The notes under the pieces: model-generated
Told to the model about the DNA's origin: nothing
Databases searched by the model: none
The model's input: the letters and a program-made list of their open reading frames with translations, nothing else
Part shown: piece by piece, positions 54,079 to 55,619 of the stretch
Layout: every line of letters starts with the position of its first letter
Position numbering within the stretch: the stretch's first letter is position 1
Source: Gemmatimonadales bacterium
GTDB taxonomy: Bacteria > Gemmatimonadota > Gemmatimonadetes > Palauibacterales > Palauibacteraceae
Length of the DNA stretch: 55,619 bases
Reading direction: 5' to 3'
Assembly: GCA_009840115.1 (NCBI GenBank)
Contig: VXOJ01000009.1
Span: 1 to 55,619 of the forward strand
Made by a program: the position numbers and the translations under genes

Positions 54079-54308
54079 GATCCAAGACTCTGTTCCGCAA
54101 GGAACTGGCTCTGCTCGAATCGGTAGCAGCTGGCGAGACGATCATGATCACGAAGCGAGGACGGCCCATGACGAGGCTCGTGCCCCCGAAAACTCCCGAT
54201 CGCCAAGTGGTGGACGCAGCCATCGCGAGGCTGAAGAATCTCCGCGAGCGGTTCGGCACCCTCTCCGTCGAAAAGATCCTCGCCTTCCGGGATGAGGGTC
54301 GCCGGTGA
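54072..54308 (+). pseudogene. Phd/YefM-type antitoxin remnant truncated by the transposon
   Basis: The frame encodes NNGSKTLFRKELALLESVAA, then GETIMITKRGRPMTRLVPPK and a charged helical tail ending LSVEKILAFRDEGRR, a Phd/YefM-like antitoxin. There is no start codon before the internal ATGs, and the frame begins inside the target duplication. If the transposon and one duplication are removed, the frame continues openly into the left flank, where a TTG at 50335 is the only initiator candidate. No toxin gene follows; the next gene is on the other strand. It is probably an inactivated orphan antitoxin. Confidence 0.65.
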
Positions 54309-54368
54309 GATCGCTCAGGCGCTTCGCGCGGCCGTCTGACGGGATCCGTCGCGACTTCGGCGGGCGGC

Positions 54369-54812
54369 CTATTCCGTGACGGCGGACATCGCGCGGAGGC
54401 GCTTCTTGAGCGGGGGCGGGATCTCGATGCCCCGCCAGTCGCGGCTGCCGTGTTCGCGGCGGGCGCAGACGACGGTCCAGTCGCTGCGGGCCACGACTTC
54501 CCTCCCTCCGGAGCGGTCGACCGTGAACTCGGCGGCGTAGCGGATCGCCTTGCGGCGCACCTCGCGCACCCGAAGTCTCACGTCGACCTCGTCGCCGTAG
54601 TGGACGGCGCCCAGGTAATCGCACGAGACGGAGACGCGCGGCATGCCGAACACGGAATCCTCGCTCCAGCGGAAGCCGACGAGGTCGAACGACCGGTAGA
54701 GGGCGTGCTCGGCCTCCTCCATGAACTTCAGGAGCGCCGTGAAGTGGATGAGGTTCGCGGTGTCCGTATCCGCGAACTCCACGCGCCGCGTGTAGACGAA
54801 CTCGGAAGCCAT
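54369..54812 (-). CDS. Hot-dog-fold acyl-CoA thioesterase (YbgC/4-hydroxybenzoyl-CoA type)
   Basis: 147 aa from the ATG at 54812. The family's active-site stretch is VEFADTDTANLIHFTALLKF near 10-29, where the Asp of DTD is catalytic in the YbgC branch. Then come the long helix (FMEEAEHALYRSF), VSVSCDYLGAVHYGDEVDVR and a final strand ARSDWTVVCARRE. It should hydrolyse a short- or aromatic-acyl thioester in the cytoplasm. It is divergent from the alpha/beta hydrolase gene with 68 bp between. Confidence 0.88.
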   Translation of the reverse strand: MASEFVYTRRVEFADTDTANLIHFTALLKFMEEAEHALYRSFDLVGFRWSEDSVFGMPRVSVSCDYLGAVHYGDEVDVRLRVREVRRKAIRYAAEFTVDRSGGREVVARSDWTVVCARREHGSRDWRGIEIPPPLKKRLRAMSAVTE

Positions 54813-54880
54813 GCGGCAATCTATCACACCTTCGGACCCTGGCAGCCCGCGATCTCTGGGTCGGCGGGCCGGGAGGCGCG

Positions 54881-55564
54881 GTGGCGGTTGAACCGAGGCA
54901 CATCACGATCGAGCGGCGGGTGCGGTTCGCCGTGCTCGAGCCGCACGAGCGGCCGGTGACGGAGATCTGGTTCGCCCTGCACGGGTACCACCAGCTCGCC
55001 CACCGCTTTCTACGCTATTTCCAGCCGATTCACGAGGACGCCCGGTGCATCGTCGCCCCCGAGGGCCTGCACCGTCACTACGTCGACCACGATTCGAGGA
55101 AGGTGGGCGCCTCGTGGATGACGAGCGAAGACCGTCTCACGGACATAGAGGACTACGTCGGCTACCTCGACCGGCTCCACGCGCATGTACTCGCCGAGGA
55201 ATCGCGACAGACGTCAGGCGGGTCGGCGCCCCCGAGGATCGTCGGACTCGGATTCTCACAGGGGGTTCACACCCTGTGCCGCTGGCTCGCGTTCGGCCGC
55301 GCCCGCATCGACCGCGCGATCCTGTGGGGCGCCACCGTCCCGCCCGACCTCGACCTGAGCGAACACGTCGCCACGCTCTCCGCCGCCGACCTCCACCTCG
55401 TCGTGGGCGATGAGGATGAGTACTACGACCGGGCCGCCATCGAAGCCCATGAGGCGCGGTTACGCGCGGCCGGCATCGCCTTCACCTCCCACACCTATCC
55501 CGGCGGACACCGCCTGGACGCCGAGCCCCTGAGGCGCCTCGCCGGTCGCGGAGAGCCGGGATAG
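54881..55564 (+). CDS. Alpha/beta hydrolase (carboxylesterase/phospholipase-like)
   Basis: 227 aa from a GTG at 54881 with GGGAGGCGCG upstream. The fold is that of small esterases: FALHGYHQLAHRFLRYFQ, then IVAPEGLHRHY, the nucleophile S126 in GLGFSQGVHTLCRW, the acid in LHLVVGDEDEYYD near 181, and the His in YPGGHRLDAE near 212. It has no signal peptide, so it acts in the cytoplasm. Substrate unknown, perhaps short acyl esters. It ends one base before a palindrome copy. Confidence 0.87.
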   Translation: MAVEPRHITIERRVRFAVLEPHERPVTEIWFALHGYHQLAHRFLRYFQPIHEDARCIVAPEGLHRHYVDHDSRKVGASWMTSEDRLTDIEDYVGYLDRLHAHVLAEESRQTSGGSAPPRIVGLGFSQGVHTLCRWLAFGRARIDRAILWGATVPPDLDLSEHVATLSAADLHLVVGDEDEYYDRAAIEAHEARLRAAGIAFTSHTYPGGHRLDAEPLRRLAGRGEPG

Positions 55565-55566
55565 GA

Positions 55567-55582
55567 CGTTCCCGCGGGAACG
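55567..55582. repeat. Palindrome CGTTCCCGCGGGAACG, copy 3
   Basis: Here intergenic, directly after the hydrolase stop, and extended to a perfect 22-bp palindrome (55564-55585). In this position it could fold as a terminator hairpin, although no T-run follows. Other copies at 16554 and 20429. Confidence 0.75.
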
Positions 55583-55619
55583 TCCCGGGCTAGCGATCCG
55601 GGTCGAGGTCCCGGCGGCG

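Overview
This is a GC-rich bacterial chromosome segment with dense, translationally coupled operons: at least 17 ATGA/GTGA start-stop overlaps, many GTG starts, and many secreted or lipidated products. The mix of gene families suggests Gemmatimonadota, possibly a marine or host-associated lineage. These families include DUF2911, S9, M24 and CocE hydrolases, TTT and TRAP transporters, carboxypeptidase-regulatory/TonB-plug proteins and 6-bladed propeller lipoproteins. The taxon is an inference; no rRNA or tRNA gene was seen.

Layout. 1-11.3 kb holds amino-acid PLP enzymes (a Cys/Met-type lyase and a threonine dehydratase), exported hydrolases, small lipoproteins, a cold-shock protein with a clear terminator, a PAT-like acetyltransferase, and an M24 peptidase/beta-sandwich/TlpA operon. 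10.9-17.8 kb holds a tripartite tricarboxylate transporter operon (tctC-tctB-tctA) running into an MmgE/PrpD protein, a CocE-type hydrolase and a DUF1761 protein. 17.9-20.2 kb holds a Phd/PIN toxin-antitoxin pair and two metallo-beta-lactamase-fold hydrolases. 22.7-26.3 kb holds an NmrA-like protein and an NfeD/flotillin/outer-membrane-barrel operon. 42.1-49.1 kb holds a class V aminotransferase and TRAP transporter operon, divergent from a large FAD/Fe-S 2-hydroxyacid dehydrogenase. Together these suggest uptake and oxidation of hydroxyacids with transamination of the product. 54.3-55.6 kb holds a thioesterase and an alpha/beta hydrolase.

The most unusual part is 20.3-41.9 kb. A module recurs there: a small secreted Cys-rich peptide gene next to a 6-bladed beta-propeller lipoprotein gene. 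Locus 1 adds a DsbA-like thiol oxidoreductase, and its peptide has a mirror-symmetric CX3C...CX3C pattern. Locus 2 adds a one-domain LuxR-type regulator, a PDZ protein and a second peptide. Locus 3 is headed by an ECF sigma factor and an unusual anti-sigma/helical-repeat/thioredoxin-fold fusion. Between and beside these loci lie five intact paralogues (plus one decayed one) of a 'plug-only' TonB family: carboxypeptidase-regulatory domains plus a TonB plug that ends where the beta-barrel should begin. A fourth propeller gene lies at 49.1-50.3 kb. I infer a secreted-peptide or envelope-signalling system, loosely like the peptide/propeller pairs of Bacteroidetes; its function is unknown.

A second highlight is a complete IS1595-type transposon at 50375-54070, with 23-bp terminal inverted repeats (21/23 identical) and 8-bp target duplications (CAATAATG). 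Besides its transposase it carries an apparent restriction-modification operon (EcoRI-family adenine methyltransferase, DUF262-HNH protein, two small proteins). It appears to have inserted into the 5' end of an antitoxin-like gene.

Two genes (near 22140 and 32437) look broken by single-base indels in short homopolymers. These may be assembly errors or genuine frameshifts.
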